The notes under the pieces: model-generated | The model's input: only the letters and a program-made list of their open reading frames with translations | The model's database searches: none | Told to the model about the DNA's origin: nothing | In this document: positions 46,541-58,859 of the stretch, one piece after another | Numbering within the stretch: position 1 is the first letter of the stretch | Layout of the letters: each line of letters starts with the position of its first letter | Source of the DNA: Ulota crispa | Taxonomy: Eukaryota > Streptophyta > Bryopsida > Orthotrichales > Orthotrichaceae | DNA length: 64,000 bases | NCBI GenBank assembly: GCA_963920765.1 | Contig: OY987242.1 | Location: 36,108,002 to 36,172,001, forward strand | Direction of reading: 5' to 3' | Position numbers and translations under genes: made by a program

Positions 46541-46685
46541 GTGGTCATCGTAGTTTCTAGTGTAGCCTTTGGCAGACATCTACCTTGCCTGATGGACCAG
46601 TCATGCCGAAGTTGTGGTGACTAGCATTTGCTTTGCTACAATTCTTCCTCTTCTATTATTTTGCAGGATCAAGAAGATCCTTAGC

Positions 46686-47276
46686 CAGCGTGCGCCAAGT
46701 CCTGTCGCTGATATCCTTTGGTCTTGATTTATTTTGTGTAATCATCTCCCATAACTATATACGTTGTAGTGTAACTCCTCTTGCAATGGCCTTCCTCACA
46801 CACTTGTACTGTACTGGAGCAGTACAAGCCCAAGTGTGCTAGATCCATTTGGCGATTTTTTGGTAGGCTGCCTTTGATTGCTTTCTTATGTCGTCAATGG
46901 CTAGGTCCAATGTCTTTGACAGCAATTGTATTTCTTGATGCCATTCTGTAACTTGGTAACTCTGCAAAATGTTTGTGTGTTCGTTGACTAGCAGCTCCTT
47001 CCACGTGAGGCCGTCCCTGGTACGTTGCTCAGCTTCTTTGTCTCTAGCAGACTTTGCATATCTTCTCTCCCTTCTTTTGTCAGATTCAATTTTGTTGTGT
47101 AGCACATGTAGTTGTCGGTCTATGTCATTTTTGACAACTTCTTTCTCAAAGCCGTCATGACGCTGTAAGTCTAAATTGTCTTTGTTGTTGCTATAGTAGT
47201 TGCAATCAGCTCCATCATCCTCAATGTATGGTACAAAAGAGAGTTGCTGATGCAAAATCCCGTTACAGGGGTCCAA
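46686..47276 (-). pseudogene. Central coiled-coil-like part of the minus-strand CACTA gene
   Basis: An open 145-codon frame (47276-46839) contains KIESDKRRERRYAKSARDKE and ends AYQKIAKWI at a TAG. The same frame continues beyond it with HTWACTAPVQYKCVRKAIAR, a second TAG, then NKSRPKDISDRTWRTLAKDL. TAG in place of CAG at both points would explain the breaks by C-to-T change. Confidence 0.55.
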
Positions 47277-47488
47277 ACAAACTTTGGAAACATTTTGAAA
47301 TCAACCAAACTGACCGGTTAGTACCTTCATGTGTGCACGTCATTCATAGATCGATCTAGTGAATTCTGAAATAAGTTTTGCCTGAACAAACATTCAATGC
47401 CCTGAATGTTCCTTAACTACATTTTTGCTTATAACAATCAATCAGTTCAAAGGAATCTCAAGTCCTTTGCTTAAAATCAAAACCACAC

Positions 47489-47750
47489 CTATTTGTCCTC
47501 CAATCCCGTTGATGTATTCTCAAAGACAAAGTCTTTGTTTGTTGTCAGTGCATCTTTGTTTCCCAAAATGGGCATACGCTCTTTGTTCCAGTCTTGACCG
47601 CTTCCCCAATAGGCATTGGATTCTTTCTTAGATCGTCCAGCACGTGCATGCTGAGATGCTGTGATATTGAAACATGCACTATTTCCTTTCAGATGTTCAT
47701 GCGACAACACCGCTGCTTTTTGCATGTCAATTGTCCTTCTTTTGTCATTG
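47489..47750 (-). pseudogene. Exon-like segment of the minus-strand CACTA gene
   Basis: A 78-codon frame with HARAGRSKKESNAYWGSGQD and a stop at its end. Charged and polar, without recognised motif. Confidence 0.4.
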
Positions 47751-48463
47751 TGCAGGTACGATGGGAGCTGCTGCTGCGAAGGCGGATGTGAAGCACTTTC
47801 TACGTTGGAAATGCCATTGTTGATCCAAACTTGACATGTATAGAGACAACAATACTCTCATATAAGTCTTTCTTCTGCAACGATAATATCATAACCATGG
47901 CAGAGTGTACACATTGATTGACGGATACCCATCTGCAATAAGGACTTGTAATTGCAACACATGAAATTCCATGCATGTCATAATCGGATGCATTTCTACC
48001 ATTGATTATTGGAACTCATTCCAAACATTTGATAGAAATTTTGTTCCTAAATTACACGTGTAGATACCTACAATATTCTCTCCACCCCAACGTTGCATAT
48101 GAATCTAACTTCATGTAGTAATTAACATTTATGAGTAATAACAAAGGAAACATAATAATGGGATGAAATTTCCAATATTGTCCACTCCACATTTGGTTTA
48201 AAAAAACCATATTCTACTCTTTTGGATAGAGATTTGATTGTATCAAACACATCAACTTACATATTAAAAATAATACCACTCCAACACTAACAACACCTTC
48301 ATTTAGTGATAGCACCTTCATTTGCAGATCACAAGCACTTGACAATATTTGGAATGACATTCCTAAATCTACCATTTCATTCTTCACTTACAAAGTATGG
48401 TGCCACATCACCGAAACTAATGATGAAGATATGTAGTACTAGAATGTTTAAATATTTATTGGG

Positions 48464-48990
48464 TTAGTCCATACTTTTGCCCCTGCTTCCTTCATGATCC
48501 CTACTTTGATTGGGGTCCAAGAGGAAAGACGTTGATTCCTTACAAAGACGTGATTTTCCGCCTATGTTGTAAGCTGAATTTGATGACACATTCAATTCGG
48601 GAGGCCTTCTCATTGCTGCATCAAGCACATGGGTCGGGCGTATGTTGCTGTGCAATTGCGTTCCTTGATGAGAGTGAAATCGGCCGTCATCGACATTATG
48701 TCCTTTAGTGGTCCGGAGATTCCCATTGACAGTACTTCTTATTCCATGCATGGGATGTCCAGATATTTGATTGCCCAACCCATGCTGTTGCTGCTGCATT
48801 CCATAGTTCTCATTTGTCACCATATCCTTTGACTGAGAAGTTAACCTCCTTGGTTCATCCCACCGCGCAAAAGTCCCTGCATTTTTGGACAAACGCCTGG
48901 CCATGGCCATATCTTGTGGGACGGGCATCATCAAATTCCCTTGACATTGCTTGACAGTTCCTTCCACAATTGCAATTCCATGACTACTTC
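48464..48990 (-). pseudogene. Long exon-like segment of the minus-strand CACTA gene
   Basis: About 175 codons are open after an acceptor-like TTCAG near 48990. The product is Gln/Asn/His-rich, with NYGMQQQQHGLGNQISG, and basic patches such as RWDEPRRLTSQSKD. The low-complexity, disordered character is common for linker regions of DNA-binding proteins. Not recognised. Confidence 0.5.
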
Positions 48991-49813
48991 TGAACTTACT
49001 TATTCACATGTGCATATTACAGTAAGTATCTCAATATACTACGTCAACAATGTCACACAATCAACACCCTATTCTTTGTCTTACTTTACTAATCCTGCAC
49101 TATGTGCAGTGCAACACATATTTTACATCAATTCAGTACAAACAATTTCCATACACATCACACACTTCCTAATTGTACTTTTTCATCATGATTACTTCGT
49201 TTGTGTTTGAAGATGAATAAAACCACAGATACATTAAAAATTTGAATGTACAGTTTCACAAATACATCCCACAACAAAAAAGAGTACATTGATTTCACTT
49301 GTTCTCTATTTGGCTCATCTTATTTAGTACATGGTATATGTAGAACAAAGTTCCCTGCCCACTTGATTATACAAATTCCTTATACCTGTTATGTAGCACT
49401 GTCAACTCTTATCATATTTCAATTTTATTATGTGTTTCAAAAATATTTCAAGACAATAGATTCAAACTTCAGAATCCATGCCCTCCATTTATCATCTTCC
49501 TACAATATTTACGTGAACTCCATCCTGCACCCCATACTTGTTTTACTAAACAAATTCACAGTCCTAGTGTATGGGTAAGCATGCATTAGGGCACATAAGC
49601 TAAAATTTCCATTAAATACTTCAGAATTCTAGACTTGATATCACAGACATCATGATTTATGCCATTATCCACAACTAACTGTCCAGTAGTAATTGGGGAC
49701 AAATTATATTTGGAAATTGTGCCCTCTTGTTCAAGAGACTCCCTTCATGGTTTTGTATAATCATTTACTCCATACAATATTAGCTTATGAAATTTAGTTC
49801 ATCATTACCTAAA

Positions 49814-50010
49814 TTATTTGATTATGGCTGCACACACCTTTCCTTCTTTCTTGCAGACGTTACAAATAGGTGACGAACTGTCAACGTCCTTAGTATTCTC
49901 AATGCATTGTACTGCTGGTAATCTTTGCTCCTCGCCCTCACGTTCTTCGGAACAAACATGCCCTTCTCCTGCCTTGTTCAAACTTCTAAGATTAAAGCCA
50001 CGGCAAGACT
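49814..50010 (-). pseudogene. Exon-like segment of the minus-strand CACTA gene
   Basis: Open minus frame without ATG: contains EGHVCSEEREGEEQRLPAVQ and SSPICNVCKKEGKVC, acidic followed by a cysteine cluster (CNVC...C). An AG acceptor lies just upstream. The plus strand is also open here, but in a less protein-like way. Confidence 0.45.
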
Positions 50011-50044
50011 AGGCAAGCCTATATGAAATGCACAAAGTCCGCTT

Positions 50045-50395
50045 CTGAGTGCTTGTAGTTGAACCCAAAACCACTTCCACAGAGGTAATGCTCGCAAGTG
50101 CTTCTATTACTGTGATGCAGCCTTGCCAGATTTTACATTGCTCACTTCATCCGTTACCCTCTTTACGTTCGATATGTATTACTATTGTCAGCGCACTAAT
50201 ATCCTTCCCAGGGTTGTTCAAGATTGTTTTCAAGCAATCACCAGCTTCTCCATACACTCCTTCTGCTTATTTCCCGTTCTCTATGACTTCACGGATTCCT
50301 TTAGCTCTGGTTGCATGTTCATTCCAAGTTACATACCTAGCAGATCATCGTAAGTTAGACGTCCTTCAAGAATTCTAAAATGACATGCATTGTCT
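50045..50395 (-). pseudogene. Exon-like segment with two premature stops
   Basis: One minus frame reads IREVIENGK, stop, AEGVYGEAGDCLKTILNNPG then KDISALTIVIHIERKEGNG, stop, SEQCKIWQGCITVIEALASI. Continuity of helix-like sequence across both stops suggests a decayed exon. Just upstream ILEGRLTYDDLL ends at CTAG|GTATGT, a possible donor. Confidence 0.5.
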
Positions 50396-52285
50396 CTGCG
50401 GAAAAATTTAGCACTTCCTTACGAGCAATAAGCAGTAGAACGCATCCCTACGCACTCAGTTGGTTTCAGTCTTATAAGGCCGCAGAGAATGGTAATGTGG
50501 TACCAGCACAACATGGCCGCCACCTACAATTTCTTTGCTATAAACAGATTTCCATGGAAACACTAAAGTACTGGAACATAAAGACTTTGATTTAGCAACA
50601 TTCATCCTCTCCCATGGCTTATAGTGCATGGAAACAAGTAGCACCTACTTCCATCCACTTCTCTTGTAAGAAAAATCACGCCCAATTTCTTAATTGCTAA
50701 AGACAAAGAGAGCCCCAAAAGGGAGAGTAGTTCTAAATATTCATGGATCAAAATTAGAAAAGTTTACATGGACCGCTACACATGTGGAGAGACTTACAAC
50801 AATAGCGCCTTCTTTTTTGGTTGTCATATGAAAGTGGATGTCTACTAACTTTTAAGCACTGTTCAGAAAAAATTACTGAGATTGACGGCAAAGTTTTGGT
50901 CACATGGAGTAGGGCCCATGCTACAAAAAGCTCGAAGAAGTAGTAACAAAATTGAAAAGTAAATGAACAACAAATTTCACTATTCCTCGGGAGGTTACAT
51001 GACTTACTTGTTTCTCCTGCCACAGCTGCTGTCTTCCGCCATTGCTCATTCCTCTCAAATGTTGCTCTTCTCACCACTCTCCATGTCCTCGACTACCCCA
51101 ACATGATTTCATGGCATTGCATGTGCTCAAAAATGTAACGCTGTGAAGCCGCCGTGTAGCATGGACAACCTCTACTATACATAAAGTAACTGCAACAAAG
51201 ACATCGAACTACGTTCCATTGTGTACCTCTGAATCACGAAGGAGAAGAACCCTAAACAGCAAGTACGCAATCCATTTGGGAACTCAATGATGTTGTGACA
51301 TTGAATTAATGCTTAAGCAGCTTTCATAACACCTCAAGACATCAGTTGTCTAATGAAATCTCCACATTTCTACATTCACAACACTTTATAATCGCGTATC
51401 AATCATTGATTTGTCAAATCCGTATAGAAACTGTCATCTTTTAAATCCAAATTCAATACATCAGTTAATTGCACTTACCAAGAGCATCATTTCAACTCTA
51501 GTATAAGATATCGGAAGTGAAATACAAGGATTTGGCAATCCAAATGTCAAGTTCAGTGATTTCTTGGAAACGATGGCACTATAACCTAAAATGACGGCTC
51601 TTAAACCTAAAATGAAGCTTCATTGAAGTCAATGACACTGCAAACCTTTTTCCAAATTTTCAATTTATAGACTTCTTGTATGTGTTGAGGACGCTTACTC
51701 TTTCATGTCTACTCTCAAATTTCCGTGGTTCAGCCGGAGATGCATATTGCGGCTTCACTTGTACGCCTCTGTCATTTTCTCAAAAGTTTGCGGACCATAC
51801 TGTAAGAGGTATAGCTCTCCCAAATTATAGTTTGTATTTGTAGGTAACTCTCAGTTTTCAAGTATGTTACACCGCAATTCTTATTGAATGTATCCCAAAA
51901 ATTGGAATTTCATTATAGAAATAGTATTATTGAATATGTCATCGCTTAGAATTACGTTGTTTTCAATTTCATGAATGCCCTCACTTTAGCCTGAAGAATG
52001 TCATAACTGTCCTATCCCGTGTGAAAGTCACTCCAATTGTATCTGTGTGAGGTTACTCTTTGTAGACGAAGAGTAGAACGATAAACTCAAAAGCAAATTA
52101 CGAGTAGGAATTCTTCTCTTTATGTGCTTACGCGATGTTGCCGACATTATTTGTATAGTGAAACACTCATTCATGCCGACAGAGCTGTGCATTTTCAAAT
52201 TTTATAATTGATAAACACTAGTGGACTGTACATGAAAGAGGCAATGCTACTGTATTGACTTCTCACTTCACTAAATTCTTTGCAG

Positions 52286-52480
52286 GGAGGTTATGCAATG
52301 ACAACAAATATGTTGAACCTTGCTTACCACATAGAGAGAGCGTTTGTAGCTGAATGTTGCATTGAACGATACCCTTGCGCTTGTCAGATTTGTCATGGAT
52401 TGAAGATCCATACTGTGGCGAATGTTCAATGACATCACCGGCGGCATGGCCGGGATGTGACTTTATTGCAGCCTCTCATT
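52286..52480 (+). pseudogene. TNP2 exon: transposase-associated zinc-binding domain
   Basis: The exon follows TTTGCAG (ending 52285) and ends at CTCATT|GTAAGT. It is 65 codons with one stop (TGA 52430-52432). RYPCACQICHGLKIHTVANV followed by HH..HG matches the CPC..C.N....V..HL pattern of the Transpos_assoc family (PF13963), which opens TNP2 proteins. Confidence 0.7.
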
Positions 52481-53286
52481 GTAAGTACACTGATGCACAC
52501 TATCTTCGTATAGCTCAAATTCATTGTCTTAGTATACGGAGGGTCTCATTTGAAGCAAAAGCTCTATTATTGTCTAGTGCTCTGATGTAAGAATGACCAT
52601 ATCTGTGCCTTTGCAAAATTTGATCTAATTGAAGAAAACATCAATATGTACAAGTATGTAGTATGGAATTGCTGTATTACTATCATTGCTGCTTAAGATT
52701 ACAATAGAGAAATTGAACATGAGTATTTGAGGTAGGTTTATTTCACACACATGACTTCCAACTTAGAGTCCTAAGGCCTGCTTTTGCCCGTAATTTGTAT
52801 TATAATTCCTTGAACCTTTAAAAAAATTAGGTCCTCAGCAGCATGATTATCAATTTCAAAATGTCCGGGTAACATCTGACTATGCACGTACAAGTCAAGA
52901 ACCAGTGCATCTGGTTATCTCCCAATAAGTTAATTGTGCACAGTCTACATAATTTTGTATCATTGTCAGTAGGAATAAGATGTAATATGAAATTGAACTT
53001 AACTGTCACTTTATTAAAGAATTTAGCTTTGACTCTAAGGGAATTTGTCTAGCATCTATGATGCACTAACAACTATGACTTCAATACTCTTGTAGTGCTA
53101 CAAAATTGTGTAATATTGGGAGGGAGAACCCTTTTTCGCTCAACATGTCACAGCAGAAGCGCTTGAATTAGGAATTGTTTCTGAAACAAATTTGACCTAT
53201 TCTCTAAGAAGAAAGCATGTGAAATAGGAGACATCTTTCCAGATATCTTTTTGATTAACATCTAATTACCTCGGTAATCACACAAG

Positions 53287-54793
53287 ATGGCAACCATTTT
53301 GCAACGCCAAGGAGCTACACTGAAGATGTTGAGGATGAAAGGCCAACTTATCACAGCGGCACAGATGCCTCTCTCCCTAACAATCACGTATTTAGAGGTA
53401 CAGAGGATTCCCATAGTTTTGGAGAAGATGAGCTTAACACAAATGTGAACTTCGAGAGGATGGAGGAGGATTACTTTTCCAGAGCGGATGAAATTCACAG
53501 TCAAATTGGAGATGAAGAAGAATTGATTGTGGACTTTGATGGCATGTCTGTTTCCTCTGAAGAGGAATCTGATGAGTTGGACCATATGGAATCACTTTTA
53601 TAGGAATCAGCGCAACCTCTGTTTCCAAGATCTAATGCCAATTCCCTTTGATTCAGCGTGATCTTCATGTCACTGTGCACCCTTTTCTCAATGAATTGTC
53701 AATGCCTTGATGAATTCCTCACTTTCTTTAAAGAAGATTTGTTGCCTCCAAATAATCGTTGTCCAAAAAATTCCCACAAAATGAAATCAGTACTAATGAA
53801 GCTGGGACTGGCGCATGAGAACATACATTGTTGCAGTTGTGGGAAGACTCTCTACTGGAGAGAGAACGCTGGTTTGGTGGAGTGCCTTGCATGCTCTAAG
53901 TCAAGGTACATCAAGGGGTCAAAAACTGTACCGACTCGAGTTTTACGTTATTTTCCTATTATTAAAAGGCTTCGGAGGTTGTACAAGTGCCCTAAGATAG
54001 CAAAACATATGCATTGGCATGCTTTGAATCATTCCCAGGATGGAAAGATGAGATTGGTGGTGGATGGGGAGCAATAGAAGTACATTGACTGGACTTATCC
54101 TACCTTCAGTAGAAACCCAAGGAATGTACGGTTAGGGCATTCCCTTGATGGAGTAAACCCCTACAATCTCCAATCATTAAAACACAATGTTTGGCCAGTT
54201 TTGATGGTAATGTACAACCTCCCACCATATTTGGTCACTAAAAAAAATTCCTTTCTTTGAGCATGATAATTCCTAGTTTGCATTCCCCCTCTGACAATTC
54301 AATTGACGTTTACATGCAACCGCGTATTCACAAGTTAAAGAAGTTGTGGGCGGAAGTGTTGGCCATGGATATGTCACAACTTGAAAGTCCTGCTAGGAAT
54401 TTCAGGTTACGTGGTATGCCAGTTTGGACCATTAACAACTTTTTGGCATACACGTTGGTTGCGGGTCAAGTGGGCAAAGGTTATGCAGGTTGCCTTGTTT
54501 GCAGAGATGGGACATTTGCAAAATATTCAAAAGAGGCGGGGAAGATGGTGTTTCTTGGTCAGTAGAGATGGTTGCTTGCAAATCATTGTTGGAGGAATGC
54601 CGAAGCTGCTTTCAATGGTCAGGTGAACCACGATAATGCTCCCCCTCAATAGATTGGGCTGGCAATAATGCAATGTGGGGCATGGAGAGAATTATTTCTC
54701 ATATTGGGCGGTCGACCTAATTTAGTGCACGACCTGGAGAAGTGTACACGAGTGAAGAGAGTGAGCGTCTTCTATGAACTCTCCTATTGGAAG
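53287..54793 (+). pseudogene. TNP2 exon: acidic linker and Transposase_21 core
   Basis: An acidic linker (DGMSVSSEEESDELDHME) leads into the core. Landmarks are FFKEDLLPPNNRCPKNSHKM, LGLAHENIHCC, the zinc pair C..C (CLACSKSRY), RLRRLYKCPKIAKHMHWH, DGVNPY, WPVLMVMYNLPPYLV, IDVYMQP, WTINNF and CLVC, ending in ELSYWK before GTGAGT. This is the standard order of Transposase_21 (PF02992). Stops at 53601, 53649, 54075, 54563 and 54650, and a one-base shift in the A8 run near 54240, break it; several stops fit C-to-T changes of Gln or Arg/Trp codons. Confidence 0.9.
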
Positions 54794-57700
54794 GTGAGTG
54801 CTTAAACCCTTGTACTATTCTATTTATAGTATTCCATGCACTTTTGATGATGATGTCACTAAATGCTTAAATCTATTTTGAAAACCAGTAATTGTCAAAG
54901 CAATACATCCATGAGTACGTTTGTTTGCATTATTGTAGCTAACTACTTGTAGGGATTCTAAATGATTGAGAACTTGAAAGACCCGGAACATGAAGTTTGG
55001 TCTTTGATCGTTTATAAGGCCGAAGTAGAAGGCCAAAGTAGCAAACCAACTTACCAGCGTACAGATCACCTATGCCTTCAAGATATTGGATATTAATGAA
55101 ACCGTAATATGAATTAGGTAGTTAACTAGCATGAGTTATGTGTTATGAAGATATGAAGGATAATAATCAGATGTACAGTATCATCTATAAGATACTGGTC
55201 TTACTTTATAATTGAAATATATTATACAATTCCATTGGTGACATTAATAAGCAGATTTTAATTTGCAAATGTGGTAGGTGATTTGTTAGGTTTGTTATAC
55301 GTCTCTGAAATTTTGGTAATAGCCTTTGCTTTCAAAATGTACTAATGGGTGATAGTAAACATGTCTAGGAAAATATTGAGGCAATTTTTTTTTAAAAACC
55401 AGGATCTCGTGTGGGGTAGCGTAAGTGCTGTTCTGTAGTATGTGTAGCCCTTGTAGTTGTTGGACATGACATGTCAATGAAGGTACTATTGCTGGGTCAA
55501 TGGTATTGAAACGGGGTCCAAGAAATATTTGATAGTTTTTGTTAGGTTTCCTTCAATTCTTGTATTGAGCCGGGTTATGAAGGACCTCTATTGGTTATTT
55601 TCTATATGTTATACTCTAAATACTTTTTTCAAAGACCTTTGATAGGGTTTTAGAGGAAGGTTTTAAATTGCAAATAGTTTTTTCTCATTTGTATTGGCTG
55701 ACATTGAACTAGCAGTCGGTTCTTCCCAAACCTTGTATCAAAATTAGTTTATTTTTTAATTGTCAAATACCTTTTACAAATTCCAATCATGCTAAAGTGT
55801 TAGAGGCCAAGAACAAATTAAAAAATGCAATTTTTCAATACGGTTACTTCAATGGAATATATAATACACTATGAATATGGAGGTTTCAAAGTATGTTTAT
55901 GTATAATTCCCTTAAATAGACTTAAGTCTCAACAAGCTCATGTGGGCTTCAAGTTATGTCATCAAATAACCTAGTCACTTGAAAATGGGTAATATCAATT
56001 ATTGTATGAGCATTTTGTAACGTGAATGCGTTCTAGTTCAAAATTTGTATTGAATTGTTTATTGTATGTGTATGAATTGTGGTTACTGTTATACTAGAGA
56101 TTTTGTATAAATAAGTGGAATGTCATGGTCCAGCAACTATTCTTCTCTTAGAGCTTTACGCAAAAATGGTGAAGGGGGAGGAAATCACTGAGTGTATTCC
56201 AGAACCACGAGGGGATGGGAGATCATTTGAGGAGGACAGACATGCATTGACCTTGTATGGGATCCAGAATTCAAGTTCAGAGATTACTCAATGTATTTTT
56301 TATTTTGTTCTCCATAAAACGCCTTATATAGTAATGCACATGTATTTCCAAGAGTTTCTTATTACTTCCTTGTTTATTGAGAATGTGAATGAACTCTGTA
56401 AGTGGAGATGCCAGTAGTGTAGGAAGTGGTCCATACCTTAGTCTTATTTTAGGAAGCCCAAGAGAGCCAACAGGTCCCAGACATAGCTCATGTCAGGATA
56501 GTACACATTGTACTGAAGAACTTTTCTATACTCCCAAACGATGTGGACCAATCTAGAGTTTTAATTTGCTTTCTTTTGAACCTAAGTACAAAATCTATTG
56601 CATGCATAGTTGAATTTTACTGTGCAGTTTGGAGGATATCTTCTGCATTACTATAACAAATACTTCATATTTTTTGAATCTCATATGTAGTTGCTGTACA
56701 AGATATGAAATGCAAGAAAATAGCTGGGAAATGCATTCAAATTTTTATTGCCATATTCTTAAAGTCAGGAAAAAGCAGACAAAGTGCGGGTTTTGCCTTA
56801 CTTTTTTAGAAAACACCACAATCATTGACTTGGGAATCTTTTGACTATTTTCCAATGAAATAATGTATACATCTTTAGAAAATACGCTCTTTTAGAACAG
56901 AAACTTCATTGACTTTTGAAATTTTGGAGAAATAGTTCAAGAACTTTTGAAATTTAGGATTAAAGTCCAATAACTGCGTGAGAGTTGGACTCCTAACTTA
57001 ATTTAATTAAGGTGGCTATTTTGGATGAAGGTGACATAGAAAATGGTACCCATGTTTTTGCAAAATTAATGAATATGAGGTTTATTGCTGGAAGTGGTTA
57101 AAAAATAGAATGAGCTTAGAGGAGAGTAGCGTTTTGCAAAAATTGGCTATGCTTGATTGTTGGGAATGCTGTCGTATGCTGTGGTGAAGTCAAGATGCAG
57201 AGTAGTTGTTGTCTATGACGGGTTTTGGTGTATGAAATCAGCATGTACCAGGTTCAGCGACCACCGTGGTCGTGTTGTTGTATCTCCAAAGTAATTGAAG
57301 TTAAATTGGTTCTGTAATCCCAGTGTCATATTCATTGGTTGAACATAAATAAGAGTGTATAATATTGTTTCAGAATTCTGTATTCATAGTGGACACTAGA
57401 ATGTCATTTTGAAGTGCATGGGTCCTAAGAGATATGGGTAAGTGCATATAGTAATTGCCAGGTATTTGTGATCAATAGATACTACATCACAAATTGTATT
57501 TTGTGATTGTAAATGTTTATTTTTAGGATATTTGGTTAATTAGTGAGAGAATATGTGGATTTGTTAAGTCAATAATTGAACTGGTATAGGCAATAGCAAG
57601 ATTTGAAATGTACAATGGAAACACGTTATTCAGAATTGGATGTAGGTGTACCAAATGATTTCAAGTTAGGGTACTCTACTGTTACTGCTGAACATGATCT

Positions 57701-58047
57701 ACTTATGACTCCATACTGAGGTGTTTATAATGATGGACTTGATACACAAAAGGGAACATAGTAAGTAGAAACCTCAGTCAGGGAGAAGAAACAAGACAGT
57801 ATGACCCGGAAATTATATAAGCAAAACTCTATTAATTAGTTTTAATCTTAGTGTCCTTCATGACAGTCATTATCTTGTATGTCTAGTTTTATGAGTAAGT
57901 TATTTGAACGTATGATTGGTACGTAGCATCTGTGCCTGTATATTCCAATGTATTAATTATTGTAGATTCTTAACTGTTATCTTATTACAAGGCAGAGGGC
58001 ATGGATTGTATTCTTGACATTATGAACTTGTACTTGAGTGCTTGTAG
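54794..58047 (+). other. Large intron of the TNP2 pseudogene
   Basis: GTGAGT at 54794 and CTTGTAG ending 58047. The join restores YWK followed by DLLIR..LDPMYCEKNLCEN, the conserved YWk-DL..RHNLD.MH.EKN motif of the family. The intron contains a protein-like frame at 56115-56290 and otherwise nothing identified. Confidence 0.75.
56115..56290 (+). other. Exon-like block inside the TNP2 intron
   Basis: One frame is open and charged (MVKGEEITECIPEPRGDGRS, FEEDRHALTLYGIQ). It might be an alternatively used exon, as TNPA and TNPD share a locus by splicing in En/Spm, or part of a captured gene. No family match from sight. Confidence 0.3.
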
Positions 58048-58859
58048 GATCTTCTGATAAGACTTTAGATCCAATGTATTGTGAGAAGAATTTGTGCGAA
58101 AATATCATTCGAACTTTGTTTGGGGAGAACGACAATGCCAAGTCTTGTGAAGATATGCGCATGAGAAATATTTGTCACCACTTGCACTTCCAGCCAAATG
58201 ATGACGATGTCTCTTTCTTCATGCCAGACGCACCGTACGTGTTGTCCCAAGACGATCAACAGAAGTTCCTATCTACACTGAGGGATTTGAAGTTCTCCTC
58301 TAACTATGTTGCTTCTTTTGGTCCTAAAATTGTGGATGGAAAGCTCAAAGGTTTGAAAACCCATGATTGGCACATCCTCATGCAGCAGTTGCTTCCCTTG
58401 TGCCTAAGAAGCATAAGGGACCCAAGAGTTGTTGGTGCAGTCATACAAATGACTAGAATTTTCCAAAGGCTTTGTGCAAAAGTTGTTGACTATGGAGAGA
58501 AGGAGAAAATGATGGAGGATGTAGCTAAAATGGTATGTTCCTTTGAGAAGGAATTCCCACCATTGATATTTGTCATCATGATGCATTTGCCGTTGCATCT
58601 TGTGGAAGAACTATTCATCTGTGGTCTTGTTCACACAAGGTGGATGTTCCACACGGCAAGAGTTGGTGGGTTTCATAACCAAATACTTGTGTGAGTATAC
58701 TGCTACCACAAAGAGAGCTTGGGATGATGAGGAGGAGCCCATTATGGACAATGAAGTCATGGACCGTGGAAAACGTGACCGGCACATGGACGTGGAGTTT
58801 CAAAAGATTATACATGACTTTGTATTGGACAATAGTGAGCACATGGAGCCGTATAGAAG
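58048..58859 (+). pseudogene. TNP2 exon: end of Transposase_21 and DUF4218
   Basis: After DLLIR a few bases are missing, shifting into LDPMYCEKNLCENIIRTLFG. DUF4218 (PF13960) features follow: SFGPKIVDGKLKGLKTHDWH, MQQLLPLCLRSI, FEKEFPPLIFVIMMHLPLHL and VEELFICGLVHTRWM. A frameshift near 58650 moves to the frame with GFITKYLCEY and then EFQKIIHDFVLDNSEHMEPY, ending at AG|GTATTT. Confidence 0.85.

Larger units (their letters stand above)
45859..51090 (-). pseudogene. Second CACTA gene, unknown family, multi-exon and decayed
   Basis: Minus-strand coding-like segments follow one another from about 51.09 to 45.86 kb: about 51085-51010, 50395-50045, 50010-49814, 48990-48464, 47750-47489, 47276-46660 and 46540-45859. 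They show charged, Gln/Asn-rich and coiled-coil-like sequence and continue in frame through premature stops. A donor A|GTAAGT follows the first segment, and AG acceptors precede others. I recognise no domain. By position it would be the element's second product (the role held by TNPA in En/Spm, which binds subterminal repeats), but this is inference; it could also be a captured host gene. Exact exon limits are uncertain. Confidence 0.6.

Noticed and set aside
46633..46842. Plus-strand 69-codon frame
   Set aside because: Antisense shadow of the minus-strand pseudogene, whose frame continues there through stops.
48914..49578. Plus-strand open frames in the CACTA interior
   Set aside because: Hydrophobic, Thr/Ile/Tyr-rich AT-type frames partly antisense to the minus-strand gene; no motif and no splice support.
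58065..58842. Minus-strand frames opposite the DUF4218 exon
   Set aside because: Antisense to a recognised domain.
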